Assembly (NCBI GenBank): GCA_036166415.1
Contig: JAYZHP010000134.1
Coordinates: 1-24,033, forward strand
Source of the DNA: TMED108 sp036166415
GTDB lineage: Bacteria; Fidelibacterota; Marinisomatia; Marinisomatales; TCS55
Length of the DNA: 24,033 nt
Reading direction: 5' to 3'
A program made the translations under genes and the position numbers. Below the pieces are notes generated by a model. It was not told the origin of the DNA, ran no database searches, and saw nothing but the letters and a program-made list of their open reading frames with translations. This document shows positions 1 to 8,219 of the stretch, one piece after another (within the stretch, counting starts at the first letter, position 1; each line of letters opens with the position of its first letter).

Positions 1-1
1 T

Positions 2-448
2 GGAGGTAGAAATGACAATGAACTTTCTTATGTAAATAATATTATTGCTAAAAATAATATTGATAACGTGAAATTAAATAAATGGGTTTTTTATAATGAT
101 CTACCAGATATTATCACTAGGTCTTCAGTTGGTCTTATAATCTTACCAGATAATTTTTATAATAAATATTTAACTGCTCCCAATAAACTTTTCGATTATA
201 TTTCTTTTGGCATGCCCGTAGTGTGTACTGATTTTCCATCTATAAGAGATTTAATTCCTAATGATCACCAAGGTGTAAGATTTATTAAGCCTGGAGATAC
301 GCAAGGCTATGTTGCTGAGCTAAAAAGATTGCTAACACAAGAAAAATACTACAATGAATTACAGCAGTCTAACTTGACATTATCTGAATCATTATCATGG
401 AAAAAGCAATCTGCTAATTTAATTAAATCAATAAGGTCAAAGTCGTGA
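2..448 (+). CDS. Glycosyltransferase, C-terminal part (5' end outside window)
   Basis: This is the C-terminal part of a GT-B-fold, family-4-like glycosyltransferase. The reading frame is open from base 2 of the window, so the gene begins upstream; the GTG at 68 is an internal codon and not a convincing start. The visible 148 residues contain a nucleotide-sugar binding segment of the GT1/GT4 C-terminal domain: a short helix-strand unit ending in LIILP, then APNKLFDYISFGMPVV, where family members have the K(L/F)xEYMA.G.PVV signature, then a C-terminal helix region with SLSWKKQSANLI. It probably transfers a sugar from an NDP-sugar onto a lipid-linked glycan at the cytoplasmic face of the membrane. 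Its TGA stop overlaps the GTG start of the next glycosyltransferase by 4 bp (GTGA), so the two are likely translationally coupled. Acceptor and donor cannot be told from the sequence. Confidence 0.8.
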   Translation, partial: GGRNDNELSYVNNIIAKNNIDNVKLNKWVFYNDLPDIITRSSVGLIILPDNFYNKYLTAPNKLFDYISFGMPVVCTDFPSIRDLIPNDHQGVRFIKPGDTQGYVAELKRLLTQEKYYNELQQSNLTLSESLSWKKQSANLIKSIRSKS

Positions 449-1602
449 ATGTGGCAATCATAACTGGACATTTTCCGCCAAGCAAAGGAGGGGGTATAGC
501 AGAATGGGCTTTTGGCGTTGCTCGAGTACTCCCAAAGATTGGATATAAAACGTCAGTTTATGTTACGCATCGTAAAGATAGAAACCTGAATATTCATAAC
601 AATGAGCAATTTACATGCAAACCGATGTACGGAAGAAATTGGCATGAATTTCATCGTTTTTATTCAGGTTATTATATGTGGAAAATTTTAAAAAAAGATC
701 CAGATACAATTTTTATTACAACTACCTGGGGTATGGCCAAACCCTTTAAATTTATTAAAAGGTATTATCCAAAAAGCAAAATGATTGTAGTTGCACATGG
801 TCTTGAGATAACTCGCTTAAAGTCATCTAGAGAATTAAGGTCAATCAGTAAAGTTGTTTCATCATCTGATCTTGTATTATCAGTAAGTCGATTTACTAGA
901 GATGAGATTAAAAATAGATTACAAAATATCAATACAAACCACGTTAGGTTTTTACCAAATGGAGTAGATATAGATAGATTTTATCAATGCAGCGTTGATA
1001 GTAATTTTTTTGAAAAGTACAATATTCCACCAGATTCAGATTTAGTTCTAACCTTGGCAAGAATCATAAAGAGAAAGGCTCATGATGATGTGATTAGGGC
1101 TTTGCCTGATATTTTATCTGAATTTCCTAAAACGCACTATGCGATAGCAGGTCCTCATCGGAAAAATGACCCTTACCTCAACTCATTAAAAAATTTAGCC
1201 AAAGAACTTTCTATAGAGCAGCATGTTACATTCATTGATTTTATTCCGGATAAAGATTTAAAGAAAATTTATTCTGCTAGCAAGGTTTATGTTATGGCAA
1301 GCAGAACTTTGCACAAAACTGGTGACAGTGAAGGATTTGGAATTACATTTTTAGAAGCCAATGCCTGCGGTTGTCCAGTCATTGGAAGTTATGAAGGCGG
1401 CATCCCAGATGCAGTTGAAGATGGAGTTAATGGATTATTAGTGCCATCCGATAGCCCATCTGACATAGCATTGGCAATCAAGAAGATCTTTTCAAATGAA
1501 GGCTATAGGCAAGGTTTAGTTAATAAAGGTATGAAGCGAGTATCTGAAAGATTCACATGGGAAAAATTAACTATTCAAATGATGGATATGCTGAATAAAT
1601 AA
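445..1602 (+). CDS. Glycosyltransferase family 4 protein
   Basis: A 385-residue retaining GT-B glycosyltransferase with both Rossmann-like domains. The N-terminal domain opens with a glycine-rich acceptor loop (FPPSKGGGIAEW) at about residues 10-21 and carries HGLEITR near 116. PNGVDIDRF at about 171 marks the interdomain boundary. The C-terminal domain has the family's E-x7-E motif (E296 and E304 in SEGFGITFLE), followed by CGCPVIGSYEGGIPDAV and GLLV, the usual NDP-sugar-binding end. Length is normal for the family. No signal peptide is visible, so it should act in the cytoplasm or at the inner membrane. The start GTG at 445 overlaps the stop of the previous glycosyltransferase; a second in-frame GTG lies at 451. 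It is probably the last gene of a surface-glycan operon, because the next gene is on the opposite strand with no spacing. Substrate unknown. Confidence 0.88.
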   Translation: MNVAIITGHFPPSKGGGIAEWAFGVARVLPKIGYKTSVYVTHRKDRNLNIHNNEQFTCKPMYGRNWHEFHRFYSGYYMWKILKKDPDTIFITTTWGMAKPFKFIKRYYPKSKMIVVAHGLEITRLKSSRELRSISKVVSSSDLVLSVSRFTRDEIKNRLQNINTNHVRFLPNGVDIDRFYQCSVDSNFFEKYNIPPDSDLVLTLARIIKRKAHDDVIRALPDILSEFPKTHYAIAGPHRKNDPYLNSLKNLAKELSIEQHVTFIDFIPDKDLKKIYSASKVYVMASRTLHKTGDSEGFGITFLEANACGCPVIGSYEGGIPDAVEDGVNGLLVPSDSPSDIALAIKKIFSNEGYRQGLVNKGMKRVSERFTWEKLTIQMMDMLNK

Positions 1603-2046
1603 TCAAAATACCTTCAGTTTTTCACCCGTTAATATTTTATAGGCTTTTTTATATTTTTTAATTTTTCGCAAATCAACCTTTGAAGGCTTTTTGTATTGCT
1701 TTCTTTTCAAATAATTATCAATTAGGTCTGCGAGTTTTACAGTTTTTGCAATTTTATTACCTTCTAAACGTTCTATATATTTTAAATATTTTTGATTCTT
1801 TTTTCTTGAAAGAAGATCGATAGCATTGCAAACCTTTTTATCAAATCCATGTTCTAATAATTCATCAATTGAAATTTTACCAGATTCAACAACATCATGA
1901 AGAACTGCTACAGTTTTAGAGCGATTATCTTTCATCATAGCCATCACTCTTAATGGGTGCAATATCGCAGGTTCTTGATTGCGCCCTTTTTTCCCTTTAT
2001 GTATTTTTGCAGCTATAATAATTGCTTTATTTAATGAATTCTTCAT
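1603..2046 (-). CDS. Small HD-domain (p)ppGpp hydrolase-like protein (RelA/SpoT hydrolase-domain family)
   Basis: A 147-residue stand-alone HD domain resembling the hydrolase half of RelA/SpoT and the small alarmone hydrolases (MESH1 type), which remove pyrophosphate from ppGpp or pppGpp using Mn2+. Visible signature: KGRNQEPAILHP with metal-ligand candidate H30, the HD pair H50-D51 in AVLHDVVE, and a later Asp in KLADLIDN (D107). There is no synthetase or ACT/TGS domain. One oddity is that the HDVVED motif of bifunctional Rel proteins reads HDVVES here (S55), a position considered catalytically important; activity or specificity may differ. The C-terminal third is very lysine-rich. It converges on the glycosyltransferase with zero bases between stop codons and is divergent from the PPK2 gene across 129 bp, which places it beside polyphosphate genes. 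Family assignment is good; the substrate is inferred. Confidence 0.75.
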   Translation of the reverse strand: MKNSLNKAIIIAAKIHKGKKGRNQEPAILHPLRVMAMMKDNRSKTVAVLHDVVESGKISIDELLEHGFDKKVCNAIDLLSRKKNQKYLKYIERLEGNKIAKTVKLADLIDNYLKRKQYKKPSKVDLRKIKKYKKAYKILTGEKLKVF

Positions 2047-2175
2047 ATATCAAATATATTAAGATCATTGGATATCATGTTTAATAAAATTATCTATCAA
2101 AATAATAAAAGATTTATTCATCAAAAATATTTTATCCAGCTGTATTAAGTTGCTTTTGACAAAAATACATTTATT

Positions 2176-3009
2176 ATGATTATTTACAACAGAACTGAAT
2201 ATTCAGAATTAAAAGATACTCAATATCGAAAAGAAAAACGTCGATTGCAGATAGAGTTACTCAAATTGCAAGAATGGGCAATCGAAACTGATCAAAGAGT
2301 TGCAATTTTATTAGAAGGAAGGGATGCCGCTGGAAAAGGATCTACCATAAAAAGATTTATTGAGAATTTGATGCCTAAGGCTGCGATGATTGTAGAATTA
2401 GGAGTGCCTAATAAAAAACAAGAAAAGAATTGGTTTAAAACATGGGAAAAAAGATTACCCAAAAGAGGAACCATAACTTTTTTTGATAGAAGCTGGTACT
2501 CGCGCGCTATTATTCAACCAGCAATGGGCTACTGTACTGAAAATCAGTATAAATATTTTATGAAGAAAGTGAATAAATGGGAGAAAAAATTAATTAACAA
2601 AGGCTTCATCTTAATCAAAATTTATTTATCAATTTCTAAAGAAAATCAAAAGCTACGTTTTCAGTTCAGGGAAAATCATGAATTAAAATACTGGAAACTT
2701 TCTTCAAATGATTGGAAGGCGCATAAAAACTGGCAACTATTGACAGACTATAAGGAGCAAATGTTTTCAAGAACATCAACTGAATTATCACCATGGGTTA
2801 TTATTAATTCAGATAATAAAATGATTGCCAGATTGAATGCAATACGATATGTACTATCAAAAATTGATTACCCTGGAAGAAAAGATCTTAAACCTAAGAA
2901 GTGGTCAAAAGATTCCCCTGTTTATAATATATCATTATTTAATGTTCAATTTAATAATCTCAGTCAAGAACAATATGAATTGTTAAATAGTTTTAAGGGT
3001 CATGAATAG
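2176..3009 (+). CDS. ppk2: Polyphosphate kinase 2 family protein (PPK2)
   Basis: A 277-residue cytoplasmic PPK2-family kinase, which transfers phosphate between polyphosphate and nucleotides. It has a P-loop at residues 48-56 (GRDAAGKGS, K54), the PPK2 Walker-B-like segment FFDRSWYSR at 102-110 (D104), and a basic helical lid region from about 150 to 200 (KLRFQFRENHELKYWKLSSNDW). Length matches the single-domain class I type, which mostly makes ADP/GDP into ATP/GTP, but class and preferred direction cannot be settled by eye. The usual GKGGTIKRI is GKGSTIKRF here. The ATG at 2176 is the only reasonable start; I see no good Shine-Dalgarno sequence. It leads a plus-strand run with Ppx/GppA 52 bp downstream, then the phosphate transporter and PhoU-like protein, so polyphosphate synthesis or use is genetically paired with its hydrolysis and with phosphate entry. 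Confidence 0.9.
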   Translation: MIIYNRTEYSELKDTQYRKEKRRLQIELLKLQEWAIETDQRVAILLEGRDAAGKGSTIKRFIENLMPKAAMIVELGVPNKKQEKNWFKTWEKRLPKRGTITFFDRSWYSRAIIQPAMGYCTENQYKYFMKKVNKWEKKLINKGFILIKIYLSISKENQKLRFQFRENHELKYWKLSSNDWKAHKNWQLLTDYKEQMFSRTSTELSPWVIINSDNKMIARLNAIRYVLSKIDYPGRKDLKPKKWSKDSPVYNISLFNVQFNNLSQEQYELLNSFKGHE

Positions 3010-3061
3010 ATAATTTTTTGATGACATTTTATTTCAAGAAATCTATCTTTAAGAATAATTA

Positions 3062-3970
3062 ATGAATAAAGATCATCTGGGTGGTAGTCTAAAATTTGCT
3101 TCAATTGATATTGGAAGTAACGCAATGCGTTTATTGTTTTGCAGGGTGATTGAAGAACCTTCTACTGCGTACATAAAAGAATCGCTTATTCGAATGCCTT
3201 TACGATTAGGTGAAGATGCTTTTGTATTAGGAAAATTAACAGATGATAGCATTCAAAAATTAATAAAAACGATTCATGCGTTTTATTTAATGATTCAAGC
3301 TTATGATCCTATAAGTTTCAAATCATGTGCCACAGCTGCGCTCCGCACTGCTTCTAATGGGCAAGAAATTGTAGATGAGATCAATGAAATTGTTAATGTC
3401 AATCTTGAAATTATTTCTGGTAAGGAAGAAGCGCGTATTATTATGGCAAACCATATAGAACAGCACCTTAGCCCAGATAAAGACTACGTTTATATTGACG
3501 TGGGAGGCGGGAGCACAGAAATAAGTTTTATAGCCAATAGGCAAAAGACATATTCAAAATCATTCCCGATTGGCTCTGTCCGGATTTTAAGAGATCAGGT
3601 GAAAAATTTAGATTGGAAACAAATGAAAAATTGGATTATTGATAATAGAAAAAAAATTGATGGCCCTTTGCAAGCAATAGGAAGCGGTGGAAATATTAAT
3701 AAAATTTTTTCTATGTCAACAATCAACAATAATAATGAAATAGATATTATTGAAATTAGAGATGTATTAAATATCATAGCTCCCCTTAACATAAAAGAAA
3801 GAATTGTTCAATTAGGCCTAAGACCAGATAGGGCAGATGTCATTATGCATGCAGGAAAAATATATGATTCAGTTATGGAATGGTCAGGATGTGAAAAAAT
3901 GATAGTACCGCAGTCAGGATTACCAGATGGAATTATACATGATCTTTATGAAAAATATTTAGATGATTAA
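3062..3970 (+). CDS. Ppx/GppA-family phosphatase (exopolyphosphatase or pppGpp phosphohydrolase)
   Basis: A 302-residue member of the ASKHA-fold Ppx/GppA family, which releases terminal phosphate from polyphosphate and/or converts pppGpp to ppGpp. The phosphate-binding loop SIDIGSNAMRLL is at residues 14-25, the ATAALRTASNG segment at 90-100, the catalytic-glutamate region ISGKEEARI near 118-126 (E122 expected to be catalytic), and the second loop DVGGGSTEI at 146-154. It contains only the two ASKHA subdomains and lacks the C-terminal HD-like domain of the roughly 500-residue E. coli Ppx, so it matches the short form seen in many other bacteria. It follows PPK2 on the same strand, which favours a polyphosphate role; the alarmone hydrolase next to PPK2 leaves a pppGpp role open. 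Family call firm, substrate inferred. Confidence 0.88.
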   Translation: MNKDHLGGSLKFASIDIGSNAMRLLFCRVIEEPSTAYIKESLIRMPLRLGEDAFVLGKLTDDSIQKLIKTIHAFYLMIQAYDPISFKSCATAALRTASNGQEIVDEINEIVNVNLEIISGKEEARIIMANHIEQHLSPDKDYVYIDVGGGSTEISFIANRQKTYSKSFPIGSVRILRDQVKNLDWKQMKNWIIDNRKKIDGPLQAIGSGGNINKIFSMSTINNNNEIDIIEIRDVLNIIAPLNIKERIVQLGLRPDRADVIMHAGKIYDSVMEWSGCEKMIVPQSGLPDGIIHDLYEKYLDD

Positions 3971-4040
3971 TTATTTTGTTTGAACAATATTTTTCTGGCG
4001 CTTTAAATTTCATAATAACATTATTTATTATTATATATAA

Positions 4041-5186
4041 TTGAATAACAGTTCAGAGATATCAGAAAATAGATTCTACCTATATATTAGGATCATAGCT
4101 GTCTTCGCGGTCCTTTATTTATTTCTTGTTAGTATTGGAATGATTGGATCTGCCTTCAAAGGTTTAGGCCGTGGATTTGCAGAAAGCTTATTTCAAAATC
4201 AAGCCAGTCCATTCATTGGGCTTTTTATTGGAATACTAGCGACCGGCTTAATTCAAAGCTCTTCTACTACAACCTCCTTAGTGGTAGGTATGGTTGCCGC
4301 TGGAACATTCGGTAGTGATCCGAAATTGGCGGTCGCAGCGGCAGTACCTTATATAATGGGCGCAAATATTGGTACCAGTATTACTAATACAATTGTTTCA
4401 TTAGGACACATTGTTAATAGAGAGGAGTTCAAGCGGGCCTTCTCAGCATCCGTTGTGCATGATTTTTTTAATATTCTTGCAGTAATCATTATTTTTCCGC
4501 TTGAACTGATGTTTGGTATTATTAGCAAGTTTGCAATTGCGTTATCTTCGATACTTATGGGTAGCGGAGGAGGCACTTTTACGAGTCCAATCAAATTAAT
4601 CACCAAGCCTACCGTAAAGTGGATAGAACATCTTTTTCAACAACAGTCAATCATTGAACCGAACGCACTATTGCTTGTAGCAGCTTTAGCGTTTCTATTT
4701 TTCTCATTACGTAATCTTACCAAACTGATTAAATCATTGGTGATGTTTAGGCTTCAAGCTTTTTTCGATACGCATATATTTCGCACTACCTTAAGAGCAA
4801 TGTTTTTTGGTGTTATAATTACGATCTTAGTTCAAAGTAGTTCTATTACAACATCTTTAGTCATTCCACTAGCTGGAGCTGGAATTTTAAACCTTAGGCA
4901 AATTTTTCCATATACACTAGGGGCCAATATAGGTACAACGGTCACTTCATTATTAGCCAGTATGGTCTCAGGAACGATTGCTCCTTTGGCCGTAGCGTTA
5001 AGTCATTTAACATTTAATATAATCGGAATTGGCCTATTGTGGCCTATTAAAAAAGTGAGAGAAATTCCGATTCATCTAGCCGAATGGTTTTCTAATTTGG
5101 CCACTCAAAACAAAATTTATCCACTACTTTATATATTAATTGTATTTTTTCTAATTCCACTAAGTTTAATTTCACTAGTTAGGTAG
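4041..5186 (+). CDS. Na+/phosphate cotransporter (NptA/PNaS, SLC34-like family)
   Basis: A 381-residue inner-membrane protein that would import inorganic phosphate with sodium. It shows the internal two-fold repeat of the PNaS family: IQSSSTTTSLVVG (QSSS at 72-75) followed by MGANIGTSITNT, and VQSSSITTSLVIP (QSSS at 265-268) followed by LGANIGTTVTS. Around 8-9 hydrophobic segments are visible. The TTG at 4041 follows directly on an in-frame TAA, so translation cannot start earlier. The next ATG (codon 34) would cut into the first membrane segment, which makes TTG the better choice even though no clear Shine-Dalgarno is present. Many relatives carry a C-terminal PhoU domain; here the protein ends after the last membrane segment and a separate PhoU-like gene follows 6 bp later. 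No PstSCAB genes are in view. Confidence 0.9.
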   Translation: MNNSSEISENRFYLYIRIIAVFAVLYLFLVSIGMIGSAFKGLGRGFAESLFQNQASPFIGLFIGILATGLIQSSSTTTSLVVGMVAAGTFGSDPKLAVAAAVPYIMGANIGTSITNTIVSLGHIVNREEFKRAFSASVVHDFFNILAVIIIFPLELMFGIISKFAIALSSILMGSGGGTFTSPIKLITKPTVKWIEHLFQQQSIIEPNALLLVAALAFLFFSLRNLTKLIKSLVMFRLQAFFDTHIFRTTLRAMFFGVIITILVQSSSITTSLVIPLAGAGILNLRQIFPYTLGANIGTTVTSLLASMVSGTIAPLAVALSHLTFNIIGIGLLWPIKKVREIPIHLAEWFSNLATQNKIYPLLYILIVFFLIPLSLISLVR

Positions 5187-5192
5187 GTATAT

Positions 5193-5867
5193 ATGTCTTT
5201 ATTTAATGATATAATAAAAATATGGAAATCGGATAGCCTTCTTTCTCAAGCCTGGGATGATTCCATCTCAATGCTAAAGTTTAGTAATGATATTTTCATA
5301 AAATCTGTAGATAGTTTTAATTCAAATGATAGCGTGGATGAGGTCAAGGCTTTAAAAAAGGAAGATAGAAAGATCAACGACTATCAAATGACGGTCCGGC
5401 GCAAAGTGCTTACCCATTTTTCATTAGAAACAAACTCTAGGGAAGTCCCAAATGGTTTGATTCTTGTTGATATGGTTGTTGACATTGAGCGGATAGGGGA
5501 TTATTGTAAAAATATTTCTGATTTAACACTGATGAAGGAAGCGCCAATTGATTATGGAGAACTCTCCGATGAAATCACAGCGATGGAGAAAGAAGTTAAA
5601 TCAAGGTTCTCCAGTACAATACAGGTAATCGAGAATCAAGATGAAGACCTAGCGCGCAGCTTAATTGATAACTATAAGCAAATGGTTTCTTCGGTATCTG
5701 ATAAAATTGTAACTGGCATTGTAAGTGGAGATGTCAAATTAGATAGTCATTCTAGATCTGCATCTCTGGTTTTATATGCTAGATATTTAAAACGAATTGG
5801 TGCTCATTTAAAAAATATTACTTCTACTGTTGTCAATGCTTATGATCGCATTGGCTATGAAAGATAA
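5193..5867 (+). CDS. PhoU-domain protein paired with the phosphate cotransporter
   Basis: A 224-residue, all-alpha cytoplasmic protein with two PhoU-type repeats. Each carries the metal-binding E/D-rich helix signature: DIERIGDYCKNI at residues 97-108 and RYLKRIGAHLKNI at 197-209. PhoU proteins bind phosphate transporters and restrain uptake or signalling. This one probably acts on the adjacent Na+/phosphate cotransporter, because the genes are 6 bp apart and the equivalent domain is fused to the transporter in many relatives. A purine-rich AGGTAGG sits before the ATG at 5193 and supports that start. No PhoR/PhoB or Pst components are in the window, so a role in the classical Pho two-component circuit is not supported here. 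The stop codon lies one base from that of fadN, which converges on it. Confidence 0.85.
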   Translation: MSLFNDIIKIWKSDSLLSQAWDDSISMLKFSNDIFIKSVDSFNSNDSVDEVKALKKEDRKINDYQMTVRRKVLTHFSLETNSREVPNGLILVDMVVDIERIGDYCKNISDLTLMKEAPIDYGELSDEITAMEKEVKSRFSSTIQVIENQDEDLARSLIDNYKQMVSSVSDKIVTGIVSGDVKLDSHSRSASLVLYARYLKRIGAHLKNITSTVVNAYDRIGYER

Positions 5868-5868
5868 T

Positions 5869-8217
5869 CTAGTTTCGTAGAGGCTTACCAACCTTAAGCA
5901 TATGGCGAATTCTATCCTGGGATAGCTTTTCACCTGTTAGCGAAACAAATGCTTCTCTTTCAATATCCAAAAGATATTGTTCATCAACTGACTTAGTAAG
6001 CCCAGCTTTATCACCACCAGTTAGAATATAGGCAAGTTTTTTTGCAATAAATTCATCGTGCTCTGATATTTTTCCTTGTGCTTTGAATCCTTTAACGACC
6101 ATTGCAATCGCAGTGCGCCCACCTGTGCCAGGGAGTTTAAGATCATCACGATATTTAGGTGGTTCATACCCTTCTTCCAAAAATGATAATGCCTTATCTT
6201 TTGCTACCTTTATTCTTTGATCGTTATTAAGAATGACCGTATCTGATTTTAATAGATAGCCCAAATGTTTTGCCTCATCTGCGCTTGTAGCTACTTTAGC
6301 AAATGCTATGGTTTCAAATGCTTTTTGAGAAACTTGAAATGCATTCAATCTACCGGACCCACTGTTCTCCATTAAATTTAGTATAATCCTTAGGTTTCCA
6401 CCGGCACCAGGTACAAGCCCAACGCCAATCTCAACTGCGCCCATATATAATTCACCTAGCGCTACGCGGTGCACTGCAGGTGCTGAAATCTCAAATCCTC
6501 CACCTAATGCTAAATGATGAGGGGCAGCAACCACAGGAGCTTTAGAAAATCTAATACGCTGCATTAGATCCTGAAATTGCTTGAGATCATTATTTATTTT
6601 ATCAAATCCATTGCGATCAATCACTTGGATCATATTTGCTAGATTAGCACCTGCGCAAAAATTTGCTCCCTGATGTCCAATTACTAATGCTTTGTATTTA
6701 TCAGCTTCAAGTAAATCCATCGCATCGTTCATGATTTCACCCATAGAGGAATCTATCGGGTTTAGCGTAGGTTGAAGCGCTGAGTGAAATTCAACATTAA
6801 GCACTTGATCGCCTAGATCAATCAGGCTTGCACTCCAATCTTTTTTGATGAGATTATTACCTGATTTTTTAAGATTAAGGTTGATGACTTTAGGATCATC
6901 TTCAATTGTTTTTACCGATGAACTAAGTACATCATAGTAGGTACGCTTTCCATTCTTTAATTCATAGAATGTTTCTCTTCCTGAGGAAAGCATCTCATCG
7001 ACCCAACTAGGGACGCTCTTGTTTTCCTTTTTCATTCGATTAACTGTGGACTGTACACCCATTGCGTCCCAGCATTCAAATGGACCAAGTTCCCAGCCGT
7101 ATCCCCATTTCATCGCATTATCAATATTAATGATATCATCGCTGATCTCAGGAATCCGATTGGCAGAATAGATCAATGAATCGGCAGTTATTTCCCACAT
7201 GAATTTGCCTGCTTTATCATCATTAAATGTCAGCGCTTTTATTCTATCCCCTGCTTTTTGAAAACCTTTTGCAACGCGGTACCCATCAAATAACACTTTT
7301 TTCTGTGCTTTGTACTCTCCAGTTTTAAGATCAATAGAAAGAATTCCGTCATCAGTTTTTTTGTAAAAACCCGCTTTTGTTTTTTGACCTAGTCTGCCAT
7401 CATCAATTAATTCTTTTAGAATATCTGGAGCTTTGAGGACTTCCCTTGCTTCATCATCGATGAGATTATCATAGCTTGTAGCAGAAACATTTGACTGGAC
7501 GTCTAGGCCAACAACATCAACCGTTCTAAAGATACCGCTTTTTGGTCTACCCACAATCGTACCTGTTAATTTATCTACTTCTTCAACAGATAGCCCCATT
7601 TGGATTGCCAATTTGATGGCGTTATTTGCACCATGCACACCAATTCGATTGCCAATGAAGTTCGGGGTATCTTTAGCGTGAACAATTCCTTTGCCCAGAA
7701 TATTTTCTCCAATAGAAGATAGTGTTTTATACACTTCATTATCCGTTTCTGGTCCTTTTACTAATTCTAACAATCGCATGTAACGTGGCGGATTAAAAAA
7801 ATGTGTAATCAAAAATCGTGACTTCAGATTATCGGGTAATACCTGAATTAAATCTGCCAATGGGATACCGGATGTATTGGAGCTCATTATGACCGAGTCT
7901 TTTAAATGAGGAGCAACGTTCTTATAGACCGTATGTTTGATCTCTAGATTTTCAGCAACGGCCTCAATCACAAGATCGACATCCTTAAGTTTTTCAAGAT
8001 CATCATCATAGGTGCAGGCAGTAATACGTTCAGCATTTTTTGGTTTATAGAGAGGGGCAGGGCGGAGTTTCGTTAGAATTTCGACTCCATTTTTTGCAAG
8101 ATCAGAATTAATATCAAATAATATGGAAGGGATACCGGCATTGCTAAAATGCCCTGCGATTTGTGCGCCCATTGTTCCCGCGCCTAACACAGCTACCTTT
8201 TGTATTTTATGATCCAT
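5869..8217 (-). CDS. fadN: 3-hydroxyacyl-CoA dehydrogenase / enoyl-CoA hydratase, FadN type
   Basis: A 782-residue cytoplasmic beta-oxidation enzyme that hydrates enoyl-CoA and oxidises the 3-hydroxyacyl-CoA with NAD+. The dehydrogenase half comes first: Rossmann loop GAGTMG at 12-17, SSNTSGIPL near 112-120, catalytic H139 (THFFNPP) with E151, and PNFIGNR around N190. The hydratase/crotonase half is at the C-terminus with GANFCAGANL, then GGGFEIS and AVEIGVGLVPGAGG, which keep both catalytic glutamate positions. This order is the reverse of FadB/FadJ and matches Bacillus FadN (about 790 residues). The start is TAAGGATG, 2 bp after the fadA stop, indicating coupled translation. It is the last gene of fadE-fadA-fadN. 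I infer the order of reactions from family knowledge. Confidence 0.92.
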   Translation of the reverse strand: MDHKIQKVAVLGAGTMGAQIAGHFSNAGIPSILFDINSDLAKNGVEILTKLRPAPLYKPKNAERITACTYDDDLEKLKDVDLVIEAVAENLEIKHTVYKNVAPHLKDSVIMSSNTSGIPLADLIQVLPDNLKSRFLITHFFNPPRYMRLLELVKGPETDNEVYKTLSSIGENILGKGIVHAKDTPNFIGNRIGVHGANNAIKLAIQMGLSVEEVDKLTGTIVGRPKSGIFRTVDVVGLDVQSNVSATSYDNLIDDEAREVLKAPDILKELIDDGRLGQKTKAGFYKKTDDGILSIDLKTGEYKAQKKVLFDGYRVAKGFQKAGDRIKALTFNDDKAGKFMWEITADSLIYSANRIPEISDDIINIDNAMKWGYGWELGPFECWDAMGVQSTVNRMKKENKSVPSWVDEMLSSGRETFYELKNGKRTYYDVLSSSVKTIEDDPKVINLNLKKSGNNLIKKDWSASLIDLGDQVLNVEFHSALQPTLNPIDSSMGEIMNDAMDLLEADKYKALVIGHQGANFCAGANLANMIQVIDRNGFDKINNDLKQFQDLMQRIRFSKAPVVAAPHHLALGGGFEISAPAVHRVALGELYMGAVEIGVGLVPGAGGNLRIILNLMENSGSGRLNAFQVSQKAFETIAFAKVATSADEAKHLGYLLKSDTVILNNDQRIKVAKDKALSFLEEGYEPPKYRDDLKLPGTGGRTAIAMVVKGFKAQGKISEHDEFIAKKLAYILTGGDKAGLTKSVDEQYLLDIEREAFVSLTGEKLSQDRIRHMLKVGKPLRN

Positions 8218-8219
8218 CC

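Noticed and set aside
2156..2161. TTGACA upstream of the PPK2 gene
   Set aside because: A -10 at the usual distance would fall inside the coding start and the nearest TATGAT is only 13 bases away; not a usable promoter for the 2176 start.
5860..5875. Search for a terminator between the PhoU-like gene and fadN
   Set aside because: Only one base separates the stop codons and no hairpin is visible; termination must occur inside the opposing gene or by another mechanism.
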